From an uncultured Roseburia sp. (GTDB lineage: Bacteria > Bacillota > Clostridia > Lachnospirales > Lachnospiraceae), in contig CAMTDY010000073.1 of NCBI GenBank assembly GCA_947070915.1, positions 1 through 12,926 on the forward strand: a stretch of 12,926 nt of DNA, read 5' to 3'. Below, in pieces: positions 1 to 6,652 of the stretch. Positions within the stretch are counted from its first letter, which is position 1. Each line of letters begins with the position of its first letter. The notes under the pieces were generated by a model that saw nothing but the letters and a program-made list of their open reading frames with translations, was not told the origin of the DNA and did not search any database. Both the position numbers and the translations under genes were made by a program.

Positions 1-710
1 GGGAGAAACTGGAGGAGGCCAAAGTCACAAAAATCATTGATGAGATGGTCTGGGGAATGGCACATATCGCGATAGGAAAGGATGTGTACTATTCTGAGGA
101 ATATGCTATGCCCTTTACCATTATGAAATATAATGTGGAGGATGGCAGCCGGGAGGAAGCTGTGTCGGAAAAGCAGTTGGATAAGCTGTTTGAACAGAAT
201 AAGCTTCTGCCGGGAACTGATAGGACGTATGAGAAGTATGACCTTATAGGAATGTTTGCAAGCGGGAACCGCCTGTATATGCAGTTTCAGACACGCTGGG
301 ATGATGAAAAGGGAGTGACATTCGACAAAATGGTCCTGGTTTACCTGGAACCGGAAAAAGGAGGAGAGCTCCACTATGATAAAACACTGACGGAATATCT
401 CGCCTATGATAAGCCCCAGGAGGAATGGTTTGATGGAACGTTTTTAAACAAAGCATATTGCAGCCGGGGAAGGTGTGTGGAGATGACGGATGAAAGATGT
501 TATATGGAAGTTCATAATCCTGAGAGTGATAAAAATACGCTGGCCTGTTATGATTTTCAGAGCAGGGAGTTTATGTATCTGACAGAAGCGGATCTGGACT
601 GGCACCTCCCTTATTTTACAGCGCCTTCCTTAAATTTTGAAAGGCTTCTGGGAGGAGAAGAGCCGTTGGAGGGGCGGGAGTACGACTGGCCATATGAAGA
701 TTATGAGTGA
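1..710 (+). CDS. Subfamily A tandem lipoprotein, C-terminal part (left-truncated)
   Basis: The frame is open from the left edge (first full codon at base 3) to the TGA at 708-710, giving about 235 visible residues. The codons before the ATG at 45 (E-K-L-E-E-A-K-V-T-K-I-I-D-E) align with the middle of the complete paralogue at 3728-5158, where WQKLDSEEITKISGEMVWG is found. Base 45 is therefore an internal Met, and the signal peptide and AVSGG linker lie outside the window. The two copies share MVWG, AIGKDVYYSE, MKYNVEDGS, VSEKQL, SRGRCVEMTDERCYMEV and the YDFQS-x-EFMYLTE-x-DLDW end module. The C-terminus is very acidic and aromatic (DWPYEDYE). The next gene starts 12 bp downstream, so it is probably co-transcribed. 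The function is not recognised. By homology to its complete paralogues it is a lipid-anchored extracellular protein with a likely beta-propeller-like body. Confidence 0.85.
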   Translation, partial: EKLEEAKVTKIIDEMVWGMAHIAIGKDVYYSEEYAMPFTIMKYNVEDGSREEAVSEKQLDKLFEQNKLLPGTDRTYEKYDLIGMFASGNRLYMQFQTRWDDEKGVTFDKMVLVYLEPEKGGELHYDKTLTEYLAYDKPQEEWFDGTFLNKAYCSRGRCVEMTDERCYMEVHNPESDKNTLACYDFQSREFMYLTEADLDWHLPYFTAPSLNFERLLGGEEPLEGREYDWPYEDYE

Positions 711-722
711 TGGAGGATAAAA

Positions 723-2222
723 ATGAGAGGAAAATCACACAGAATGAAAGGACTGATGCTGTCAATAGCCATTGCTGCGGGGATCTGTGCCGGCTGCGGC
801 GGGGAGTATATCGATCCTTCCAGAGATGGAGCTGTTTCCAGCGGCGCGGTCTCTGGTGGTGCGGTCTCTGGCGGTGCGGTCTCTGGCGGTGCGGTCTCTG
901 GCAGTGCCGTCTCCGGCGGCGCAGTGAGCGGACAGGCAGTGACCCCGGAGAATAACAGGAACAGCAGGGAAGAGAGGCAGAATGCAAATTATTGTACGGA
1001 CACCAACCTGTATGTGGAAGGAGATGATGAATCCGAGGGTTACTATGTAGTTCAGATGCGGCTGGATGGTACCAGGAAAAAGTGGTTGGAGATACCGGGT
1101 TTTGTTGAACTGATATCCGTAGAAGAGAACGGTCTTTTTTGCACCTGTGAAGACGATTATGAGAACGAAAGCCTGTGCTGGGTCCCCATTGAAAAGGGTG
1201 GGGATGGCTTTGATGTGGTACGGACAGAGCAGTTGGAGGAGATCATTTTAAAAGACATGATTGACTCCGCATGTGTAGATTCCCAGTATATAGTTTATAC
1301 AAGTGGATCTGAGGTTATAAAATACGACCGAAGATTAAAACAGAACGTAAGCAAGATGGTGGATATAGATTCGGCTGAAATAGACGTCAAAAAATGTGGA
1401 AATTATTTTGTGCTGTGCGATGGATGGAGTGAGATTAAAGCATTATATTACCAGAGGAGAGACGAAAAGAACTGGAAGAAGATGGAAGGTGGAGAGGGAA
1501 TTTACGAAGATGGGGCTGTATTTGGACAGGATGTGTTTTTCTATGAGAGGGAGGATGACGACAATATTTATCTGTGTGATCTGAGGAAAGCAGAGAGCAG
1601 AGCATTTATATCAGAAGAGCAGCTCAAACGTGCCTGTACCGGACTGACGGGGCTGAAACAGTTGAAATTCTGCGGTGTTCAGGATATGTGGTATGAGGCA
1701 GGCCGGCTCTATGTCCAGTGTGAGGCGGCATGGCTGCAGGAAAAAGAATATCATATGGCATATTTTCTGTTCAGCCAGTCACCGGGGGAGAAAGAGATCC
1801 GTTATGAAAAAGAGATCACGGAGTGTATGTCTTCCAGGGGCAGGAACCGGAAAGGAAAGTTTATCACCGGACCGGATTACCATTGGCGCAGCGAGCGGAC
1901 CGCAGTGGAACATGCAGTCATCAACGACGCCCAGTGTTACCGGGTCATGAATGGAAAAGCCTTTTTAAGTATCTATGATTATGAAAAGAAGAAGGGGCAG
2001 GCGGGATGTTATGATCTGGATACCGGGAAATTCCGATGGCTGACGAAAAAAGACAGGGAATATTATGAGACATGGTATGAAACCGATAAAGGATTTAAAA
2101 ATTATGCAAACGATGGAAGCGAAGAGGTGCTGGGGAAATATCCCGAACGCATGGATTTCAGTTTTGCACCATTTTGTAAGGAGGGAGAATATGCGGTACG
2201 GTTTGAAGAAAAGAAGAATTAG
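723..2222 (+). CDS. Subfamily B tandem lipoprotein (499 aa)
   Basis: The start ATG at 723 has a GGAGG ribosome binding site at 712-716, 6 nt upstream. Residues 1-7 are basic (RGKSHR) and residues 9-24 are a hydrophobic signal segment. The lipobox is CAGC with the lipidated Cys at 25, followed by GGEY. Cys at -3 is less usual than Leu. Residues 37-73 are seven AVSGG-type pentapeptides, a flexible linker. The body (about 80-499) has short Tyr-rich strand-like blocks (YIVY, YYVVQMRLDG, NIYLCDLRK), compatible with a beta-propeller, which is inference. The C-terminal module is CYDLDTGKFRWLTKKD. It is closely related to the next gene, most strongly in the last 230 residues. Its last 11 codons overlap the start of that gene. 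The function is unknown. It is predicted to be exported and anchored to the outer face of the membrane. Confidence 0.9.
   Translation: MRGKSHRMKGLMLSIAIAAGICAGCGGEYIDPSRDGAVSSGAVSGGAVSGGAVSGGAVSGSAVSGGAVSGQAVTPENNRNSREERQNANYCTDTNLYVEGDDESEGYYVVQMRLDGTRKKWLEIPGFVELISVEENGLFCTCEDDYENESLCWVPIEKGGDGFDVVRTEQLEEIILKDMIDSACVDSQYIVYTSGSEVIKYDRRLKQNVSKMVDIDSAEIDVKKCGNYFVLCDGWSEIKALYYQRRDEKNWKKMEGGEGIYEDGAVFGQDVFFYEREDDDNIYLCDLRKAESRAFISEEQLKRACTGLTGLKQLKFCGVQDMWYEAGRLYVQCEAAWLQEKEYHMAYFLFSQSPGEKEIRYEKEITECMSSRGRNRKGKFITGPDYHWRSERTAVEHAVINDAQCYRVMNGKAFLSIYDYEKKKGQAGCYDLDTGKFRWLTKKDREYYETWYETDKGFKNYANDGSEEVLGKYPERMDFSFAPFCKEGEYAVRFEEKKN
831..941 (+). repeat. 15-bp tandem repeat encoding AVSGG linker (7 units)
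   Basis: Seven 15-bp units run from 831 to 935, plus a GCAGTG remnant at 936-941. Units 3 and 4 (861-890) are identical, and the neighbouring units differ by one to a few bases. The encoded units are AVSSG, AVSGG (three times), AVSGS, AVSGG and AVSGQ, then AV. The period is a whole number of codons, so copy changes stay in frame. This is the longest version in the array. Confidence 0.95.
2181..2222 (+). other. Ribosome binding site and gene overlap: gene 3 start inside end of gene 2
   Basis: The codons for Lys-Glu-Gly near the end of gene 2 read AAGGAGGGA (2178-2186) and act as a near-perfect Shine-Dalgarno. An out-of-frame ATG follows at 2191, and gene 2 stops at 2220-2222. This gives a 32-bp overlap in two frames. 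This site decides the start of gene 3: an upstream extension of the frame to 2065 would have no ribosome binding site and would bury the signal peptide. Confidence 0.8.
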
Positions 2223-3693
2223 AAGCAGGGCGACAGGACTGATCCTGCTGGCGGTGCTGGCAGTGGAAGCCTGTGCCGGCTGCGGCGGGGAGTATACCGA
2301 TCCTTCCAGAGATGGAGCTGTTTCCGGCGGTGCAGTCTCCGGAGGCAGTGTGAGCGGACAGGCGGTGACCCCGGAGAATATCGGGAACGACAGGGAGGAC
2401 AGGCAGAATGCAAATTATTGTACAGACACTAACCTGTATGTGGAAAGAGAGGAAGACGATGAAGAAGAGATTGATCCTATAACCTATGTGGCTCAGATGC
2501 GGCTGGATGGTTCCGGGAAAAAGAAGATTGAGATACCGGATCTTCGTGAACTGATCTCCGTAGAAGAAAACGGCCTTTTTTGCATTCGGAGCCCGTGGAA
2601 TGAGACAGAAGAGTATGGGCTCGACATTCTGTGCCGGATTCCGATTGAAAAGGGAGGAGATGGTTTTGACGTGGTGCGGACAGACCAGGTAGAGGAGATA
2701 TCTGGCCGGGAAGAAGCCACAATTCATTCTGTGTGTGTAGATCCCCAGTATATCGTTTATGTAATAGGAGAGAAGGTTGTAAAATATGACCGCAGGTCAA
2801 AGCAGATTGTAAGTGAGACCAATATGAATTCGTCTGCATTAAATATTAGAAAATGTGGGAATTATTTTGTGCTGTGGGATGGATGGCATGACAATGAAAT
2901 ATTATATTATCAGAAGAGGGACGAGAAGAGCTGGAAGAAGATGGAAAGCGGGATGGGAATTTATGAAGAAGGGACTGTATTCGGGCAGGATGTGTTTTTC
3001 TATGAGAGGGTGGATGACGACAATATTTATCTGTGTGATCTAAGGAAAGCAGAGAGCAGAGCATTTATATCAGTAGAGCAGTTGGAACATGCCTGTACTG
3101 GTCTGGCGGGGCTGAAACAACTGAAATTCTGCGGTGTTCAGGATATGTGGTATGAGGAGGGACGGCTCTATGTCCAGTGTGAGGCGGCATGGATGCAGGG
3201 AAAAGAATATCATATGGCATATTTTCTATTCAGCCAGTCACCGGGGGAGACACAGATCCGTTATGAAAAAGAGATCACGGAGTGTATGTCTTCCAGGGGC
3301 AGAAACCGGAAAGGAAAGTTTATCACCGGACCGGATTACCATTGGCGCAGCGAGCGGACCGCGGTGGAACACGCAGTCATCAACGATGCCCAGTGTTACC
3401 GGGTCATGAATGGAAAAGCCTTTTTTAGTATCTATGATTACGAGAACAATAGAGGGCGGGCGGGATGTTATGATCTGAATACCAGAGAATTCCGATGGCT
3501 GACGAAGAAAGACAGGGAATATTATGAAACCTGGTATGAACCTGACGGGGGATTTTGGAGTTATGGAAACGATGGAAACGGAGTAGTGCTGGGGAAAGAT
3601 CCCGAACGCAGGGACTTCAGCTTTGCTCCATACAGAAAGGAGGGAGAAGATGCCGTACGTTTTGAAGAAAAATTAGAGGATTCAGAATGGTAA
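2191..3693 (+). CDS. Subfamily B tandem lipoprotein, second copy (500 aa)
   Basis: The frame is open from 2065, but the start is placed at ATG 2191. That position has AAGGAGG just upstream and puts a basic N-terminus (MRYGLKKRRIRSR) directly before the hydrophobic segment TGLILLAVLAVEA and the CAGC lipobox (Cys 31). The length then matches the 499-residue neighbour. The linker has only three pentapeptide units (residues 43-57). The body and the C-terminal module (CYDLNTREFRWLTKKD) are those of the preceding gene. Residues from about IYEEGTVFGQDVFFYER to YYETWYEP are nearly identical to it, while the middle third is more divergent. The gene overlaps gene 2 by 32 bp, implying translational coupling, and is followed 34 bp later by gene 4. 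It is predicted to be an anchored extracellular lipoprotein. The function is not recognised. Confidence 0.88.
   Translation: MRYGLKKRRIRSRATGLILLAVLAVEACAGCGGEYTDPSRDGAVSGGAVSGGSVSGQAVTPENIGNDREDRQNANYCTDTNLYVEREEDDEEEIDPITYVAQMRLDGSGKKKIEIPDLRELISVEENGLFCIRSPWNETEEYGLDILCRIPIEKGGDGFDVVRTDQVEEISGREEATIHSVCVDPQYIVYVIGEKVVKYDRRSKQIVSETNMNSSALNIRKCGNYFVLWDGWHDNEILYYQKRDEKSWKKMESGMGIYEEGTVFGQDVFFYERVDDDNIYLCDLRKAESRAFISVEQLEHACTGLAGLKQLKFCGVQDMWYEEGRLYVQCEAAWMQGKEYHMAYFLFSQSPGETQIRYEKEITECMSSRGRNRKGKFITGPDYHWRSERTAVEHAVINDAQCYRVMNGKAFFSIYDYENNRGRAGCYDLNTREFRWLTKKDREYYETWYEPDGGFWSYGNDGNGVVLGKDPERRDFSFAPYRKEGEDAVRFEEKLEDSEW
2317..2367 (+). repeat. 15-bp tandem repeat encoding AVSGG linker (3 units)
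   Basis: Units at 2317-2331, 2332-2346 and 2347-2361 encode AVSGG, AVSGG and SVSGQ, with GCGGTG following. The last unit (GTGAGCGGACAG core) matches the last unit of gene 2 exactly in its core, so the copies differ by loss or gain of internal units. Confidence 0.9.
3650..3676 (+). pseudogene. Vestigial 8-codon start-site mini-ORF (MPYVLKKN)
   Basis: At the end of gene 3 the codons for KEGEDAVRFEEK contain the same AAGGAGGGA plus out-of-frame ATG that starts gene 3 inside gene 2. Here the frame runs ATG CCG TAC GTT TTG AAG AAA AAT TAG and stops after eight codons. It may be translated because the ribosome binding site is good, but it is most simply read as the equivalent of gene 3's start that never led into a signal peptide. 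Confidence 0.4.
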
Positions 3694-3727
3694 GGCATTT
3701 TTGTACTATTATCAGGGAGGAATCTGA

Positions 3728-5158
3728 ATGAAAAAGAAAGTGGGATATCTTTTATGTATTTTTCTGGCGGCTTGCTTTTTTGCCGGCTGCGGCGGGGAGT
3801 TTGCCGGACGATCCAGAGAAGGAGCAGTTTCCGGAGGGGCCGTCTCCGGCGGTGCGGTATCCGAGGGAGCAGTCTCTGGAGGAGCGGTGTGGGAAGAGGC
3901 AGTTTCCGGCGGAGCTGTGAAAAAAATTCCCGTGGAAAAAAGAAGGAAAAAAGACAGGTACAGCTGGTTTTTCAGTGAAAATAATTTTTATTATCTGCGG
4001 AAAGATGAAGGAGGCAGGAAGGGACAGGCAGACTGGGTGATCATGGAGAGGGATCTCTCAGAGGGCACAGAACGGGAGATCAACCGAAAGGATGTAAATG
4101 CCCTGTGCTATGTAGATGATGACTGGGTCTATTACGTTGTGTGGGAAGAGAGTGAGGATTCGGAGGAGGATCTGACTACTGGCAGCTTATACCGGGCTCC
4201 CATTGAGAAGAACCGGCTGAATATCCTGAAAGAAGAACGCCTCATGGCAGATAAAAAGGGGATCGATATCTGTGCCTATTGTGACGGAAGGTATCTGTTG
4301 TATATAACCAGCTCTGGAATGTACCAAAAATACGATCTAAAGGAGAAAAGATTTATAGGAAATTTAGATAGGGATGAAAGAAATTATGATAGCAGAGTAC
4401 TTTCCGTGGTGGACGGCTATGTTTATCTGAGGATGGGAGAAGAGGAGGGATTTTACTGGCAGAAGCTGGATTCGGAAGAGATTACCAAAATATCCGGTGA
4501 AATGGTCTGGGGGGAAGCACATGCTGCTATAGGAAAGGATGTGTACTATTCCGAGTATCTTGCCATGCCCTTTTCCGTTATGAAATATAATGTGGAGGAT
4601 GGCAGCCAGAAGGAAGTTGTGTCAGAAAAGCAGTTGAAAGCGCTGCTTCTGCAGAATGGGCTGCTGCCGGAAGATGATGAGCCGGATGAAAGTTATTATC
4701 CCATAGGAATGTTTATAAGCGGGAAACGTCTGTATATGCAGTTTGAGATAATCTGGCAGGATAAAAAAGACCTGTGCAGCAGACATATTTTGGTTTATCT
4801 GGAACCAGAAAGCGGAGGGGAGATCCACTATGATAAAGTGCTGACAGAATGTCTTGCGTATAAAAAGCCCCGGAGGAAGTGGGATGAAGATGTGTTTTGT
4901 GATCGTTACTACAGCCGGGGAAGATGTGTGGAGATGACGGATGAAAGATGTTACATGGAAGTCTGTCATCCGGAAAATGACAAAAACACGCTGGCCCGTT
5001 ATGATTTCCAGAGTGGGGAATTTATGTATCTGACAGAAGAGGATCTGGACTGGTATCTTCCATATTTTATGGCGCCATTGCGGAATATTGAAATTCCGGA
5101 AGAAGTAGAGGCGCTGGAAGGGAAGGATCGTGACTGGCCGTATTATGATTATGAATAA
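3728..5158 (+). CDS. Subfamily A tandem lipoprotein (476 aa)
   Basis: The start ATG at 3728 has AGGGAGG at 3714-3720, 7 nt upstream. The signal peptide is MKKKVGYLLCIFLAACFFAG with a canonical-type FAGC lipobox (lipidated Cys 21), then GGEF. Residues 33-62 are six pentapeptide units, two of them degenerate (AVSEG, AVWEE), ending in AVKKIPVEKRRKKD. The body contains repeated aromatic blocks (NNFYYLRKD, CYVDDDWVYYVVW, GRYLLYITSSG, GYVYLRMG, KDVYYSEY) spaced as in multi-bladed beta-propellers, which is inference. The end module is ARYDFQSGEFMYLTEEDLDW, and the tail is acidic. It is the full-length counterpart of the truncated gene at the left edge, yet two subfamily B genes separate them. It was probably co-transcribed with both neighbours. 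The function is unknown. Confidence 0.9.
   Translation: MKKKVGYLLCIFLAACFFAGCGGEFAGRSREGAVSGGAVSGGAVSEGAVSGGAVWEEAVSGGAVKKIPVEKRRKKDRYSWFFSENNFYYLRKDEGGRKGQADWVIMERDLSEGTEREINRKDVNALCYVDDDWVYYVVWEESEDSEEDLTTGSLYRAPIEKNRLNILKEERLMADKKGIDICAYCDGRYLLYITSSGMYQKYDLKEKRFIGNLDRDERNYDSRVLSVVDGYVYLRMGEEEGFYWQKLDSEEITKISGEMVWGEAHAAIGKDVYYSEYLAMPFSVMKYNVEDGSQKEVVSEKQLKALLLQNGLLPEDDEPDESYYPIGMFISGKRLYMQFEIIWQDKKDLCSRHILVYLEPESGGEIHYDKVLTECLAYKKPRRKWDEDVFCDRYYSRGRCVEMTDERCYMEVCHPENDKNTLARYDFQSGEFMYLTEEDLDWYLPYFMAPLRNIEIPEEVEALEGKDRDWPYYDYE
3824..3919 (+). repeat. 15-bp tandem repeat encoding AVSGG linker (6 units)
   Basis: Six 15-bp units run from 3824 to 3913 and encode AVSGG, AVSGG, AVSEG, AVSGG, AVWEE and AVSGG, then AV (3914-3919). 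The third and fifth units have drifted, so this copy looks older or less homogenised than the tract in gene 2. Confidence 0.9.
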
Positions 5159-5195
5159 GGTTTTTGCGCAAAAAACGTGCGAGGATGGAGGAAAA

Positions 5196-6593
5196 ATGAA
5201 AGGAAAGTTATACAGAATGACAGGACTAATGCTGTTAATGGCGTTAGCAGCGGGGATCTGCGCCGGCTGCGGCGGGGAATACATCGGAATGTCTGGAAAA
5301 GGAGTGGTCTCCGGCGGCGGTGTGAGTGGACAGGCAGTGTCCGGCGGGGCAGTGAAGCCCACCGGAAAAGACAGTTTAAAAAAATACACCTACTGCAACG
5401 AACACAATCTGTATTATATAGGATACGACTTCAAAGCGGTAGAGTGTAACCGTCAGACCGGTGAAGAGCGCATACTGCAGATGGAAGTGGATGCTATCTG
5501 TTATGTGGATGCGGACTGGCTGTATTATCTGACCTACATCGGGGATGAGATAAACAGCCGGGATCAGATCTGGCGTGTCCCGGTGAGAAAGGAACAGCAG
5601 TGGAAGGTGGATGAATCAGCGGCAGAAATGATCCTGGAAAAAGATCTGGGAGGAAGCGGTCAGTATATCGACTACTGGTGCAACGGAAGTTATATTATCT
5701 TTGTAGGCGATACGGGGGAGAGTAATAGCCTTCTCCAAATGTATAATATCCGGAAAAAGCAGTATGATCCAGCAGAAGATACGAAGGTCTGGAAAATACT
5801 GGCTCTGGTTGAGGACCGTGTGATTTTTGACGGTGAAAAGGGACTGGGGGAGAAAAAGTTCGGGGCAGAACCCGTGAACTGGTTCCATGAGATGGAAAAG
5901 GAACTCTATTTGGATGTTTGCACATTGGATACAGAAAAGGATGAATTTTTCTGGGGAGAATGCAAGTCAGGCCAAGAACATCCTGTCCTCTGGCGGTACC
6001 GAATCAAAGACGGAGAAAAGAAAAAGATTGCAGATGAAGATCAGATCCGTCAGTTCTTAGAGAAAAAGGGACTTCTGGATGACTGCGAAGTAGCAGCTGA
6101 TCATGAAATCTCGATCTGGGGCGTTTTTGTACAGGAGGGTACCTTTTATGTTCTTATACGAATCGTGGGAAGTGGGGGCTTCGTAGGAGAAGAGGATACG
6201 TCGCCTTTGTGTCGCAATAATGTAGTGATCAGCAAAGAACTGGGTAATTCCGGTGAGTGGAGATGGGAAGAAGAAATAAATGAGCATCTTCATAATCCGG
6301 AGTCCGAACAGAAGGTCTTTCGGAAGATAGGAAGACAGGGGCTCGAGAACGACTGTATCTACCGGAGCCGGGGGAGTGTGGTGGCGATGGCAGAGGGGAC
6401 CTGCCTGATGTATCTGGAGCATACCGGAGCAAAGAAAAACCAGTATGCCAGCTACGATCTCCATACCAGAGAGTTCAAATGGCTGACAGAAAAAGATGCG
6501 GAAGTGTACCTGCAGTACTATGACCGTTATAACTGTTCAGATGGTGACCTGGGATCTTATTATCTTATGTATTCATTACCCAATAATTATTGA
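5196..6593 (+). CDS. Subfamily C tandem lipoprotein (465 aa)
   Basis: The frame is open from 5130, inside the end of gene 4, but ATG 5196 is preferred. GGAGG lies just upstream, and the protein then begins MKGKLYRMTGLMLLMALAAG, a typical lipoprotein signal with a CAGC lipobox (Cys 25) and GGEYIG. This N-terminus is almost that of gene 2 although the rest belongs to subfamily C. The linker is three units (VVSGG, GVSGQ, AVSGG). The body includes YTYCNEHNLYYIGYD, VDAICYVDADWLYYLTY, IWRVPVRKE, MYNIRKKQYD and LWRYRIKDGEKKK. These are strand-like repeats resembling beta-propeller proteins, though no named family is certain. The end has YRSRGSVVAMAEGTCLMYLE and ASYDLHTREFKWLTEKD. Gene 4 ends 37 bp upstream and gene 6 starts 59 bp downstream. 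The function is unknown. Confidence 0.88.
   Translation: MKGKLYRMTGLMLLMALAAGICAGCGGEYIGMSGKGVVSGGGVSGQAVSGGAVKPTGKDSLKKYTYCNEHNLYYIGYDFKAVECNRQTGEERILQMEVDAICYVDADWLYYLTYIGDEINSRDQIWRVPVRKEQQWKVDESAAEMILEKDLGGSGQYIDYWCNGSYIIFVGDTGESNSLLQMYNIRKKQYDPAEDTKVWKILALVEDRVIFDGEKGLGEKKFGAEPVNWFHEMEKELYLDVCTLDTEKDEFFWGECKSGQEHPVLWRYRIKDGEKKKIADEDQIRQFLEKKGLLDDCEVAADHEISIWGVFVQEGTFYVLIRIVGSGGFVGEEDTSPLCRNNVVISKELGNSGEWRWEEEINEHLHNPESEQKVFRKIGRQGLENDCIYRSRGSVVAMAEGTCLMYLEHTGAKKNQYASYDLHTREFKWLTEKDAEVYLQYYDRYNCSDGDLGSYYLMYSLPNNY
5304..5354 (+). repeat. 15-bp tandem repeat encoding AVSGG-type linker (3 units)
   Basis: Three units encode VVSGG (5304-5318), GVSGQ (5319-5333) and AVSGG (5334-5348), then AV. 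The middle unit, GGTGTGAGTGGACAG, is the same VSGQ-type unit that closes the tracts of genes 2 and 3. Here it is followed by the AVSGGAVKP ending shared with gene 6, so it is a likely recombination joint. Confidence 0.85.
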
Positions 6594-6614
6594 ACAGGAT
6601 TCAAGTATTGTTTG

Positions 6615-6633
6615 TGCCGCCTCTGTGGCGGCA
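6615..6633 (+). other. GC-rich intercistronic hairpin
   Basis: GCCGCC (6616-6621) and GGCGGC (6627-6632) form a perfect 6-bp stem with loop TCTGT, and flanking T/A adds one pair. It sits between genes 5 and 6, with gene 6's AAGGAGG starting 7 nt after the stem. No T-run follows, so it is not a standard intrinsic terminator. It could be an RNA processing, stability or translation-tuning element, which is inference. Confidence 0.5.
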
Positions 6634-6652
6634 TGTTTCAAGGAGGGGGACT

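Noticed and set aside
831..935. CRISPR-like array
   Set aside because: The repeats are adjacent 15-bp coding units without spacers.
707..955. Plus-strand open frame rich in GLWRCGLWRC repeats
   Set aside because: It is the alternative frame of the AVSGG repeat tract in gene 2. The periodicity comes from the 15-bp DNA repeat.
616..987. Minus-strand frame with QRPHRQRPHHQ repeats
   Set aside because: It is antisense to the same repeat tract, of arginine/histidine-rich low complexity, with no ribosome binding site.
2065..2190. N-terminal extension of gene 3
   Set aside because: It has no ribosome binding site, would put 42 extra residues before the lipoprotein signal, and overlaps conserved coding sequence of gene 2.
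5130..5195. N-terminal extension of gene 5
   Set aside because: It overlaps the end of gene 4 and precedes a strong ribosome binding site and a standard signal peptide starting at 5196.
4622..5389. Minus-strand open frame of 255 codons
   Set aside because: It is antisense to the end of gene 4 and start of gene 5, Phe/Pro-rich without motifs, and explained by codon bias of the sense strand.
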